Notes: generated by a model from the sequence alone, not told the origin. A stretch of DNA of 5,225 nt from an uncultured Bacilli bacterium (GCA_947588665.1 CANPYU010000088.1:1-5225); one strand, 5' to 3'; shown: positions 1-4,958, counted from the first letter of the stretch. Made by a program: numbers and translations.

Positions 1-944
1 ATAATTATGCCCAAATTAGTTAGAGGAGCAAAAATAGCACTACGGGTACCAATTACAATGCGGGTTTCTTTATTTAATATTTTAACATATTCATCATATT
101 TTTCAGTTTTAGATAAACCGGAATGAAGAATAGCAACATCAGAGCCAAAATAAGCATAAAAGATATTTATTATTTGCTCGGTTAAGCTTATTTCCGGTAC
201 TAATAATAAAGCAGTTCGACCATTTTTTAGAACTTCTTTAATTAAATTGATATAAATAAGAGTTTTACCCGAGCCTGTTACTCCATGAATTAAAAAGGTT
301 TCGTTGTGGTTAAAACTTTTACAGATATTATCAAATACTATTTGTTGTTCTTTAGTTAAATTTTTTTCTTCCACGTTTTCTTTTTCTTTATTTAAACGAT
401 ATACTTTTTCTGAAATAATTTTAATTAAATTTAATTTTTCTAATTCTTTTAAAGATGAAGTATTAAATTCTTTTTTTAATACTTTTTTTTCATTTAGAAG
501 TCTTTTTAATATTTCTACTTTATCACCTTTATGGGTAGTGAGATAGTTTGCTATGGTTTCATTATTGGCAGCTAAAATAACATATTTTTCATATTTATCA
601 TAACTCTTTTTTTGGTCTTTTATTTTTAAGGCACTCGGAAGCATAGTTTGATAGGCAGTAATTAAATTACATAAAGTACAATCTTTTAAATATTTACCTA
701 ATTCTAATAGCTCATGATTTAATATTAAAAATTCATCTTCAATAGTAGATATTTCTTTTAATTCATAAGAATTATCATATGTATCGGTAAGCTCTAGAAC
801 AAAACCATGAACTAAACGATTACTAAAAGGCACTAAAACTTTCATGCCAACTTTTATTTTACTTTTTAAATTGTCAGGTACTTGATAAGTAAAGGTTTTA
901 TCTAAAGTTTTAACAGGATACTCAATAAGACAATTAGCATACAT
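1..944 (-). CDS. priA: Primosomal protein N' (replication restart helicase PriA), N-terminal part, cut by window edge
   Basis: This gene encodes PriA, the superfamily 2 DNA helicase that recognises stalled or repaired forks and starts reloading of the replicative helicase. The 314 visible residues begin MYANCLIEYPVKTLDKTF, the typical start of the 3'-DNA-binding domain, followed by VGMKVLVPFSNRLVHGFV. A poorly conserved winged-helix region follows at about residues 105-190. The helicase core then shows TKEQ, the Walker A motif HGVTGSGKT (catalytic Lys about residue 227), LLLVPEISLT and VIGTRSAIFAPLTNLGII. The reading frame leaves the window right where the family's DEEH motif should follow, so the rest of the helicase and the zinc-binding part are outside. 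The ATG at 944 is supported by AGGAGGT 6-7 bases upstream. The gene lies 36 bases behind the ORF6N gene and has its own likely promoter. The truncation is only the window edge; no frameshift is seen. Confidence 0.96.
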   Translation of the reverse strand, partial: MYANCLIEYPVKTLDKTFTYQVPDNLKSKIKVGMKVLVPFSNRLVHGFVLELTDTYDNSYELKEISTIEDEFLILNHELLELGKYLKDCTLCNLITAYQTMLPSALKIKDQKKSYDKYEKYVILAANNETIANYLTTHKGDKVEILKRLLNEKKVLKKEFNTSSLKELEKLNLIKIISEKVYRLNKEKENVEEKNLTKEQQIVFDNICKSFNHNETFLIHGVTGSGKTLIYINLIKEVLKNGRTALLLVPEISLTEQIINIFYAYFGSDVAILHSGLSKTEKYDEYVKILNKETRIVIGTRSAIFAPLTNLGII

Positions 945-950
945 TTTAGG

Positions 951-957
951 ACCTCCT
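951..957 (-). promoter_or_regulatory. priA: Ribosome binding site of priA
   Basis: AGGAGGT on the minus strand is a full Shine-Dalgarno match. It stands 6-7 bases before the ATG at 944 and fixes that start. Confidence 0.85.
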
Positions 958-966
958 TATATAATA

Positions 967-994
967 ATTATATCAAAAAATTAAGATTTGTCAT
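967..994 (-). promoter_or_regulatory. priA: Likely sigma-A promoter of priA
   Basis: On the minus strand, ATGACA (994-989, 5 of 6 to TTGACA) is followed after 16 bases by TATAAT (972-967), which is preceded by TGA and so is also an extended -10. The -35 box lies inside the last codons of the ORF6N gene. The predicted transcript start, near 960, leaves just room for the AGGAGGT ribosome binding site at 957-951. AT-rich DNA gives such matches easily, but the spacing and the extended -10 make this one credible. Confidence 0.6.
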
Positions 995-2231
995 TTATTA
1001 TATTGTTAATTTTAGTTATTAAAAGATTTATTATGAATTCTTCTTCAAGTTTATTAAGAGAAAAAGTTTTAGCTCCAGCATGATTTAGAGAAGCACCACA
1101 GTGATAGATAGTTTTTTTATCTAGTATCAAATAACGGTCATGAAAAGAAGTGCTGTATATAATTTTTAAATTATGATATTCTTCTTGATATTTTGTTATA
1201 TCTAATGGTTTTAATTTATTATTGTTTTTAGTTATTAGAATAACATTTATTTTGAGGTTTTTAATCATGTCTAAGACTGTTTTATCGGCATAATTATCAA
1301 TAATTATTAATTCTTCTTGAGCTTTATTCATGATATCTATAAGTTTAGAATAAGCATCATATATTTCTCCTTCAAAAAAGATAGTATTTATTTCTTCTTT
1401 GTTTTGGAATTTTGAAAAAGCCTCTTTTAATAATCTTATATCTTCACGATTTTTAAATATTAATTCTTTTAAATATTTTTGCTCTAATAATTCACTAGAA
1501 ATAAATCTGCGCATATTAATAAAAGCATTTACTATACTAATGCTTGCTTTTACAGCAACGTCACTTTTTAAAATTCCGGCAAGCATAGTAACTCCATATT
1601 CAGTGTAGACTAATGGTAAATATCTTCTACCACCATAATTTTTTAAACTTGAGGTGAAAATTTTGCACCTCAAGTTGCTGTATTCTTCTTCTGTTAATTT
1701 AAAACAATAACTTTCGGGAAAACGAGAAATATTATTTTTTACATTGCGGTTTAATTCCTTAGTGGTATAACCAAAAAGAGTAGCAATATCTTCATCAAGC
1801 ATTACTTTTAAGCCTCTTATTTCATAAATCATATCTTCAATTTTTACTGATTTTTCGGGCTTTATTAAAGAAATATTATTATTTTCTGAAATAAATTTTT
1901 TTAAAATATTTTTAGTTATTATTTCTTTATTTGGAGTTTTTAAAATAGTATTTAATACTTCTATTCCCTCTTTAGTGAAGACGTATGGTAGATATCTTCT
2001 TCCACCATAATTTGTTAAACTTGAGGTGACATTTTGGCACCTCAAGTGCTCATATTCTTCATTGGTTAATCTAAAATATGAATTATTTATAAACTTGTCT
2101 TTATTTCTTTCGACTTGTCTATTTAAATATTTTGTTTCATAATTGTACGCGGTAGCTAAGTCACTATCTAAAACTACTTCTTTTTCTCTTATATTATAAA
2201 CTTTAATACTAATAATTTTTTTATCATTCAT
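981..2231 (-). CDS. Tandem ORF6N-domain protein with C-terminal phospholipase-D-like domain
   Basis: The protein has 416 residues. ORF6N domain 1 lies at about residues 10-93 and domain 2 at about 134-217; the copies are offset by exactly 124 residues. Both carry the family hallmarks: IR-x-x-x-V-x-LD-x-D-x-A, an LNR segment, LRC...TSS (Leu63 and Leu187) and NYGGRRYLP. ORF6N belongs with the KilA-N-type domains of phage and bacterial regulators and is thought to bind DNA. A linker or coiled region at about 240-285 leads to a C-terminal domain with IIDNYADKTVLDMI and FHDRYLILD...GASLN. This resembles a single HKD half of the phospholipase D fold, but with Arg366 where Lys is canonical (His364, Asp371). 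Single ORF6N plus this tail is the common chromosomal form; the doubled N-terminus is unusual. I chose ATG 2231 over GTG 2234 because it lies 7 bases after AGGAGG instead of 4. Cellular role unknown; prophage-derived regulator or defence protein are both possible. Confidence 0.9.
   Translation of the reverse strand: MNDKKIISIKVYNIREKEVVLDSDLATAYNYETKYLNRQVERNKDKFINNSYFRLTNEEYEHLRCQNVTSSLTNYGGRRYLPYVFTKEGIEVLNTILKTPNKEIITKNILKKFISENNNISLIKPEKSVKIEDMIYEIRGLKVMLDEDIATLFGYTTKELNRNVKNNISRFPESYCFKLTEEEYSNLRCKIFTSSLKNYGGRRYLPLVYTEYGVTMLAGILKSDVAVKASISIVNAFINMRRFISSELLEQKYLKELIFKNREDIRLLKEAFSKFQNKEEINTIFFEGEIYDAYSKLIDIMNKAQEELIIIDNYADKTVLDMIKNLKINVILITKNNNKLKPLDITKYQEEYHNLKIIYSTSFHDRYLILDKKTIYHCGASLNHAGAKTFSLNKLEEEFIINLLITKINNIINDKS
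1615..1656. repeat. Direct repeat copy B of duplicated ORF6N coding DNA
   Basis: These 42 bases match 1987-2028 with three mismatches. They encode the SSLKNYGGRRYLP segment and include the left arm of the palindrome. The two copies are 372 bases (124 codons) apart, in the same frame and orientation. Confidence 0.88.
1646..1676. repeat. Intragenic palindrome in ORF6N domain 2 (11-bp arms, 9-bp centre)
   Basis: The arms AACTTGAGGTG (1646-1656) and CACCTCAAGTT (1666-1676) are perfect reverse complements around a 9-base centre. On the coding strand they specify NLRC and TSS of ORF6N domain 2. In mRNA the arms would form a strong hairpin. No U-tract follows, so it does not look like an intrinsic terminator. 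The same palindrome recurs at the equivalent place in domain 1. Confidence 0.93.
1987..2028. repeat. Direct repeat copy A of duplicated ORF6N coding DNA
   Basis: This is the partner of 1615-1656, with 39 of 42 bases identical, encoding SSLTNYGGRRYLP in ORF6N domain 1. Outside this block the DNA of the two domains has diverged, although the proteins remain clearly related, so the duplication is old or the block is kept similar. Confidence 0.88.
2019..2047. repeat. Intragenic palindrome in ORF6N domain 1 (10-bp arms, 9-bp centre)
   Basis: The arms ACTTGAGGTG (2019-2028) and CACCTCAAGT (2038-2047) are perfect reverse complements around a 9-base centre. The arms match those at 1646-1676, while the centres differ and encode different residues (QNV here, KIF there). 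On the coding strand the palindrome covers LRC...TSS of ORF6N domain 1. Confidence 0.93.
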
Positions 2232-2237
2232 CACAAA

Positions 2238-2244
2238 ACCTCCT
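2238..2244 (-). promoter_or_regulatory. Ribosome binding site deciding the ORF6N-gene start
   Basis: AGGAGGT on the minus strand lies upstream of adjacent GTG (2234) and ATG (2231) codons in one frame. Spacing from AGGAGG is 4 bases to GTG and 7 to ATG. The ATG is therefore the better start; using GTG would add one residue. Confidence 0.8.
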
Positions 2245-2278
2245 AAAGATTATTTTTAGCCCTGTTTATTCTAATTCC

Positions 2279-2307
2279 ATTATAACAAACAAATGTATAT
2301 ATGTCAA
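2279..2307 (-). promoter_or_regulatory. Perfect-consensus sigma-A promoter of the ORF6N gene
   Basis: On the minus strand, TTGACA (2307-2302) and TATAAT (2284-2279) are separated by exactly 17 bases, and TGT immediately before the -10 box makes it an extended -10 as well. The predicted transcript start is near 2272, giving a leader of about 40 bases ahead of the ATG at 2231. By sequence it is the strongest promoter in the window. No clear operator palindrome overlaps it. Confidence 0.85.
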
Positions 2308-2318
2308 ATTTAAGTATT

Positions 2319-2343
2319 AAAAAAAGATATAATTTCTTATATC
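2319..2343 (-). terminator. Rho-independent terminator of the YitT-family gene
   Basis: Read on the minus strand, GATATAA, a GAAA loop and TTATATC form a perfect 7-bp stem (2343-2326), followed by seven T (2325-2319). It begins 3 bases after the stop codon of the YitT-family gene. The stem is all A/T apart from its closing pair, so its strength rests on the GAAA loop and the T-run. Confidence 0.75.
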
Positions 2344-2346
2344 ATT

Positions 2347-3252
2347 TTAAAGGATAGCATCTAGGCTAAAATTGCGACTGCGAAGAGTACCCCCTTGAGT
2401 GTCATAACAATCATTAATGATAAAGAAAGCATTTTCATCGATGGCTAAAATAATTTCTTTAAACATATAGTAATCATTTGTGGGAACAGCACACATTAAT
2501 AAGTCTTTAGTTTCATTGGAATAACCACCTTTGGCTTTTAATATGGTAACACCTAAGTGCAAATCTTTTATGATTACTTCTTCTACTTCTTTTACTTTGG
2601 AAGTTTCAATAATAAATAATTTACTTTTAGATATACCTATAATCATCCGGTCGACAATAAGACTAGAAACATAAAGAATTATTACCGCGTATATTACTTT
2701 ATTAATACCTAGTATAGCCCCACCAAAAAGAATAATAACAAGATTACTGATAAAAGTTGCTCGACCTTCAGGCATATGTAAGTATTTAACCATAATATTC
2801 ATAATAATGTCTGAACCACCAGTATTATAACCCATTTTATAGATAAGACCACTGGCAAAACCATAAAAAATACTGGTACAGGCGATGGTGGTGATATAAT
2901 CTTCAAAGATTAGATATTCGGCAAGCAAATTACTAAGAGGAAGGGTAAAAGTAATCATAAGAGGATATAAAATACTTCCGACAATAGCAGGTTTAGTTTT
3001 TTTAAAACCTAAAACTATAAAACTTATGAGCAATAAAATAGCACTGGAGATATAAATAAATATTTGAGTGTTCCAGCCCCATAGTTTATTAAAAATAATC
3101 GCAAGACCACTGGTGCCTCCAATAACTAAATCGTTGCGAACAAAAAATAAATTATAATTTAAAGCAAGTAAAAATACACCGAAAATCATAAAACAAGCCC
3201 GAGGTATGCGATTTTTGTTAGTTACAATTTTTAATATTCTTTTTAGGTCCAT
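2347..3252 (-). CDS. YitT-family integral membrane protein (DUF161 + DUF2179)
   Basis: This 301-residue protein has the full architecture of the YitT/YqfU family of low-GC bacteria. About six hydrophobic spans lie near residues 18-36, 62-82, 88-108, 119-139, 165-182 and 186-203. They are followed by a soluble C-terminal DUF2179 domain at about 212-285 (KLFIIETSKVKEVEEVI, GVTILKAKGGYS). Family signatures are visible as GGTSGLA (45-51) in the first half and GYNTGGSDI (141-149) in the second, the typical duplicated YitT pattern. The family's molecular function is not settled; a transporter-like role is often suggested. The ATG at 3252 follows a modest TAGGA Shine-Dalgarno sequence. The gene has its own promoter and terminator, so it looks monocistronic. 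It is divergent from gerQ. The family usually has several paralogues per genome, so I give no symbol. Confidence 0.93.
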   Translation of the reverse strand: MDLKRILKIVTNKNRIPRACFMIFGVFLLALNYNLFFVRNDLVIGGTSGLAIIFNKLWGWNTQIFIYISSAILLLISFIVLGFKKTKPAIVGSILYPLMITFTLPLSNLLAEYLIFEDYITTIACTSIFYGFASGLIYKMGYNTGGSDIIMNIMVKYLHMPEGRATFISNLVIILFGGAILGINKVIYAVIILYVSSLIVDRMIIGISKSKLFIIETSKVKEVEEVIIKDLHLGVTILKAKGGYSNETKDLLMCAVPTNDYYMFKEIILAIDENAFFIINDCYDTQGGTLRSRNFSLDAIL

Positions 3253-3349
3253 TTAGTTTCCTACTTTCTATTAAAATAATAAAATTATTTTATTTAATTG
3301 TCAACATAAATTAGAAAATTAGTCATATAAATTTATGGAGGTGGATTAA
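3253..3349. other. Divergent intergenic region between YitT-family gene and gerQ
   Basis: These 97 bases hold the minus-strand promoter of the YitT-family gene and the gerQ ribosome binding site GGAGGTG (3337-3343). No convincing plus-strand promoter for gerQ is visible. CATAAATTA at 3305-3313 fits the sigma-K -10 pattern CATA-n3-TA, but no matching -35 AC stands at the right distance, so I only note it. Confidence 0.4.
3276..3304 (-). promoter_or_regulatory. Sigma-A promoter of the YitT-family gene
   Basis: On the minus strand, TTGACA (3304-3299) is followed after 17 bases by TATTAT (3281-3276, 5 of 6 to consensus). The predicted start near 3269 gives a leader of about 17 bases containing the TAGGA ribosome binding site. 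It lies in the 97-base region divergent with gerQ. Confidence 0.7.
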
Positions 3350-3715
3350 ATGAATGGTAATTTTTTTAGTAACCCTACTTTTCCCTCAAATAATAATATT
3401 TCAACTTTAGAAAGCCCACCGGGAAATATTAATTTTAGTAGTACGGCTAGTTTACCGATGGAACAAAGCTATATTGAAAATATTTTGAGACTTAATAAAG
3501 GGAAGAAAGTTAAAGCTTATTTTTCTTATCCAGATTCTAATGAATGGCGAGATAAAACTTATGAGGGAATAATTGAAGAAGCTGGACGTGACCATTTAAT
3601 TATGAGTGACCCTAAAACGGGAGACTGGTGGTTACTTAGAATGATATATTTAAATTTTGTTACTTTTGAGGAAAGAATAAATTATAACCATGATTATTCT
3701 GAAAAAACATTCTAG
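3350..3715 (+). CDS. gerQ: Spore coat protein GerQ
   Basis: GerQ is a small coat protein made in the mother cell during sporulation. In Bacillus subtilis it is needed for the cortex hydrolase CwlJ to be placed in the spore coat, so it supports germination. This protein has 121 residues. The conserved domain runs from about 38 to 113: EQSYIENILRLNKGK, an aromatic strand (KAYFSY), GIIEEAGRDHLIMSDPKTG and IYLNFVTFEERI, all matching the family closely. Residues 1-37 are low-complexity, rich in Asn, Ser, Pro and Phe, and contain no Lys; the first Lys is residue 50. In B. subtilis the extreme N-terminal lysines are the transglutaminase cross-linking sites. The ATG at 3350 follows GGAGGTG at good spacing. 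No cwlJ is adjacent in the window. Neither neighbour is a sporulation gene. Confidence 0.93.
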   Translation: MNGNFFSNPTFPSNNNISTLESPPGNINFSSTASLPMEQSYIENILRLNKGKKVKAYFSYPDSNEWRDKTYEGIIEEAGRDHLIMSDPKTGDWWLLRMIYLNFVTFEERINYNHDYSEKTF

Positions 3716-3720
3716 GAATG
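3702..3720 (-). terminator. Possible terminator of the MBL-fold hydrolase gene, overlapping the gerQ stop
   Basis: Read on the minus strand, CATTC, loop CTA and GAATG (3720-3708) form a perfect 5-bp stem, followed by six T (3707-3702). It lies about 17 bases after the hydrolase stop and overlaps the gerQ stop codon (3713-3715) on the other strand. The stem is short, so this is moderate evidence. Confidence 0.45.
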
Positions 3721-3723
3721 CGT

Positions 3724-3738
3724 ATAGTTTATAACTAT
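3724..3738. repeat. Small palindrome between convergent genes
   Basis: ATAGTT (3724-3729) and AACTAT (3733-3738) are perfect inverted arms around TAT, in the 22-base gap between the convergent gerQ and hydrolase genes. It may help stop gerQ transcription, because T-rich DNA follows on the plus strand, but the T-run is interrupted and the stem is A/T-rich. Confidence 0.4.
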
Positions 3739-4238
3739 TAATTAAAATAATTTTTAAATAATAATTTTTCGGCTCCTAAAATAGAAGATGCGCCATGCCC
3801 CGGATAAATCGTTATATCATCGGGGTATTTTTTGATTTTTTCAAGACTATTTAACATATCTTCTACATTTGATGTTTCTAAGTCACAACGGCCACAGGTA
3901 TGATAAAAGATAAAATCGCCGGTGAACATTACTTTTTCAGATTCAAAATAAAAAGTTAGAGAATCACTGGCATGTCCAGGAGTTTTTATTATTTCATAGC
4001 CAAAATTATCATCAAAAGTATTATGTTTTAAATGATAGTATTGTTCTAATTCTTTTAGAGCACCAACATGGTCAAAATGATGATGAGTTACTAATATTCC
4101 TTTAACTTGATAAGATTTACAGGCATCAATAATAATACTCGCATCACTCGCGGGGTCAATTATTAAACAAGCATTTTCTTTTATTACTAAATAACAATTT
4201 GTAAATAAGGGACCTAAAACTAATTTTTCTATTTTCAT
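3738..4238 (-). CDS. Compact metallo-beta-lactamase-fold hydrolase (glyoxalase II-like)
   Basis: This 166-residue protein carries the complete metal-binding set of the MBL-fold glyoxalase II/YqgX-like group: the THHHFDH motif (His52, His54, Asp56, His57), TPGHASDS (His89), FTGDFIF (Asp108) and YPGHG (His148). GRCDLETS (116-123) matches the GR-x-D element seen after the bridging Asp. The start MKIEKLVLGPLFTNCYLV is also typical. Relatives are usually around 200-210 residues. Here the stretch between His57 and His89 is only about 32 residues, so the protein seems to have lost a 40-residue surface segment while keeping the active site. Likely a zinc-dependent cytosolic thioesterase-type hydrolase; the substrate cannot be read from the sequence. 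The ATG at 4238 follows AAGGTGAT. The gene is convergent with gerQ and divergent from the LemA-family gene. Confidence 0.9.
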   Translation of the reverse strand: MKIEKLVLGPLFTNCYLVIKENACLIIDPASDASIIIDACKSYQVKGILVTHHHFDHVGALKELEQYYHLKHNTFDDNFGYEIIKTPGHASDSLTFYFESEKVMFTGDFIFYHTCGRCDLETSNVEDMLNSLEKIKKYPDDITIYPGHGASSILGAEKLLFKNYFN

Positions 4239-4254
4239 ATTATCACCTTATTTA

Positions 4255-4304
4255 ATTCTATCACAGTTAAGTTAATATTCATAGTTTTAGTTTAGTTTTG
4301 TCAA
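4255..4304 (-). promoter_or_regulatory. Candidate promoter elements of the MBL-fold hydrolase gene
   Basis: Two candidates lie on the minus strand. One is TGA-TAGAAT (4263-4255), an extended -10 whose start would fall at the edge of the AAGGTGAT ribosome binding site. The other is a perfect TTGACA (4304-4299), but the best -10 behind it is only TATGAA, 15 bases away (4283-4278). I cannot choose between them. Confidence 0.4.
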
Positions 4305-4340
4305 AGAATTTATTTTGGAATTTTATTTTTAGGGGTTTTA

Positions 4341-4349
4341 TGTTATACT
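4341..4349 (+). promoter_or_regulatory. Extended -10 promoter of the LemA-family gene
   Basis: TGT-TATACT is an extended -10 (TGn plus 5 of 6 to TATAAT) with no good -35 at 16-18 bases. The predicted start near 4356 would give a very short leader of about 12 bases that still includes AAGGTGAT. Supported by sequence pattern only. Confidence 0.5.
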
Positions 4350-4355
4350 TATATT

Positions 4356-4363
4356 AAGGTGAT
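4356..4363 (+). promoter_or_regulatory. Ribosome binding site deciding the LemA-family start
   Basis: AAGGTGAT stands 6 bases before ATG 4368. The upstream in-frame GTG at 4359 overlaps this Shine-Dalgarno sequence itself and has none of its own, so it is not the start. Confidence 0.75.
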
Positions 4364-4367
4364 TTGT

Positions 4368-4910
4368 ATGCTTTGGATTTCTATTTTGCTTATTATAGTT
4401 ATAATTGGATGTTTGGGAGGAATTTTTTATATAACAGCTTTTAATAAACTTAATGATTTAAAAACTAAAGTACATGAAGCAGAATGTATTATTGATGAAA
4501 ATTTAAGAATTAAATATGATAGTTTGATTAGAATTAGTAATAGCCTAAAAAATAAAAGTAAAGAAAATAAAAATTATTTTAAAGAATATGAAAAACTTAA
4601 TGAAATGAATATATCAAACTTTGATATGGATAGAAAACTTAATGAAGGATTTACTATTATATTAAAGATGCAAGGTGATTTAGGATTAGACGATGATGAT
4701 GAATTAAATGAGGAATTAGAAAAAATTAGAAGATTAGATGAAAAATTATGTGCCGCGAAAAATTATTATAATAAAAACACTAGTTTAGAAAATGCGATGA
4801 TTAGACGTTTTCCTACTAATGTTATTGCAAGAATTCATAAATTTAAATTAAAATTATTCTTTGATGGTAAAGATATGGATGATGAAATTATAGATGACTT
4901 TAAAATTTAG
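4368..4910 (+). CDS. LemA-family membrane-anchored protein
   Basis: This 180-residue protein has one N-terminal hydrophobic segment at about residues 2-23 (LWISILLIIVIIGCLGGIFY), followed by a helical, highly charged domain. LemA-family features are visible: N-x-L...V-x-EAE-x-IDE-x-L (about 26-47), where family members usually carry a similar heptad, then AAKNYYNKN (about 141-149) and RFPTNVIARIHKFKLKLFF (about 157-175), matching the family's YN and FP-x-N-x-IA elements. LemA proteins are usually near 180-190 residues, so this is full length. Their biochemical role is unknown; LemA was first recognised in Listeria through a presented N-terminal peptide. The middle is divergent and contains an acidic patch, GLDDDDELNEE (about 106-116). 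The start is ATG 4368, set by its ribosome binding site. It is convergent with ung and divergent from the hydrolase gene. Confidence 0.85.
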   Translation: MLWISILLIIVIIGCLGGIFYITAFNKLNDLKTKVHEAECIIDENLRIKYDSLIRISNSLKNKSKENKNYFKEYEKLNEMNISNFDMDRKLNEGFTIILKMQGDLGLDDDDELNEELEKIRRLDEKLCAAKNYYNKNTSLENAMIRRFPTNVIARIHKFKLKLFFDGKDMDDEIIDDFKI

Positions 4911-4924
4911 GCATTTTTTTAATA

Positions 4925-4958
4925 AAATAGATTGAAGTATTTTAACTCCAATCTATTT
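4925..4958. terminator. Bidirectional terminator shared by the LemA-family gene and ung
   Basis: AAATAGATTG (4925-4934) and CAATCTATTT (4949-4958) are perfect 10-bp arms. The inner AGT/ACT (4936-4938 and 4945-4947) adds three pairs past one mismatch, which becomes a G-U pair in the minus-strand RNA. The loop is six bases. T-rich DNA follows on the plus strand (TTTCTTTT) and on the minus strand (TATTTTATT). One arm and the loop lie inside the last codons and stop codon of ung. Confidence 0.75.

Noticed and set aside
304..546. Open frame of 80 codons on the plus strand inside priA
   Set aside because: It is antisense to a clearly conserved PriA reading frame, is rich in Phe/Leu/Ser as expected from reading an AT-rich gene backwards, and has no ribosome binding site.
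958..974. ATATAA-TTA-TTATAT palindrome between the ORF6N gene and priA as a terminator or operator
   Set aside because: It is all A/T, has no T-run after it, and is explained by the -10 box of priA; chance is likely.
1399..1608. Open frame of 69 codons on the plus strand inside the ORF6N gene
   Set aside because: It is the antisense shadow of the ORF6N domain 2 and linker coding region, with no ribosome binding site and no recognisable protein features.
1646..1676. Intragenic hairpin as an intrinsic terminator or attenuator
   Set aside because: No run of U follows the stem on either strand, so it lacks the second half of an intrinsic terminator.
3305..3313. CATAAATTA as a sigma-K -10 box for gerQ
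   Set aside because: It fits the -10 pattern, but no AC -35 lies about 16 bases upstream, and such strings are frequent in this AT-rich DNA.
3298..3331. TTGTCA ... TATAAA as a vegetative promoter for gerQ
   Set aside because: The spacer is about 22 bases, too long, and the start would fall in the ribosome binding site.
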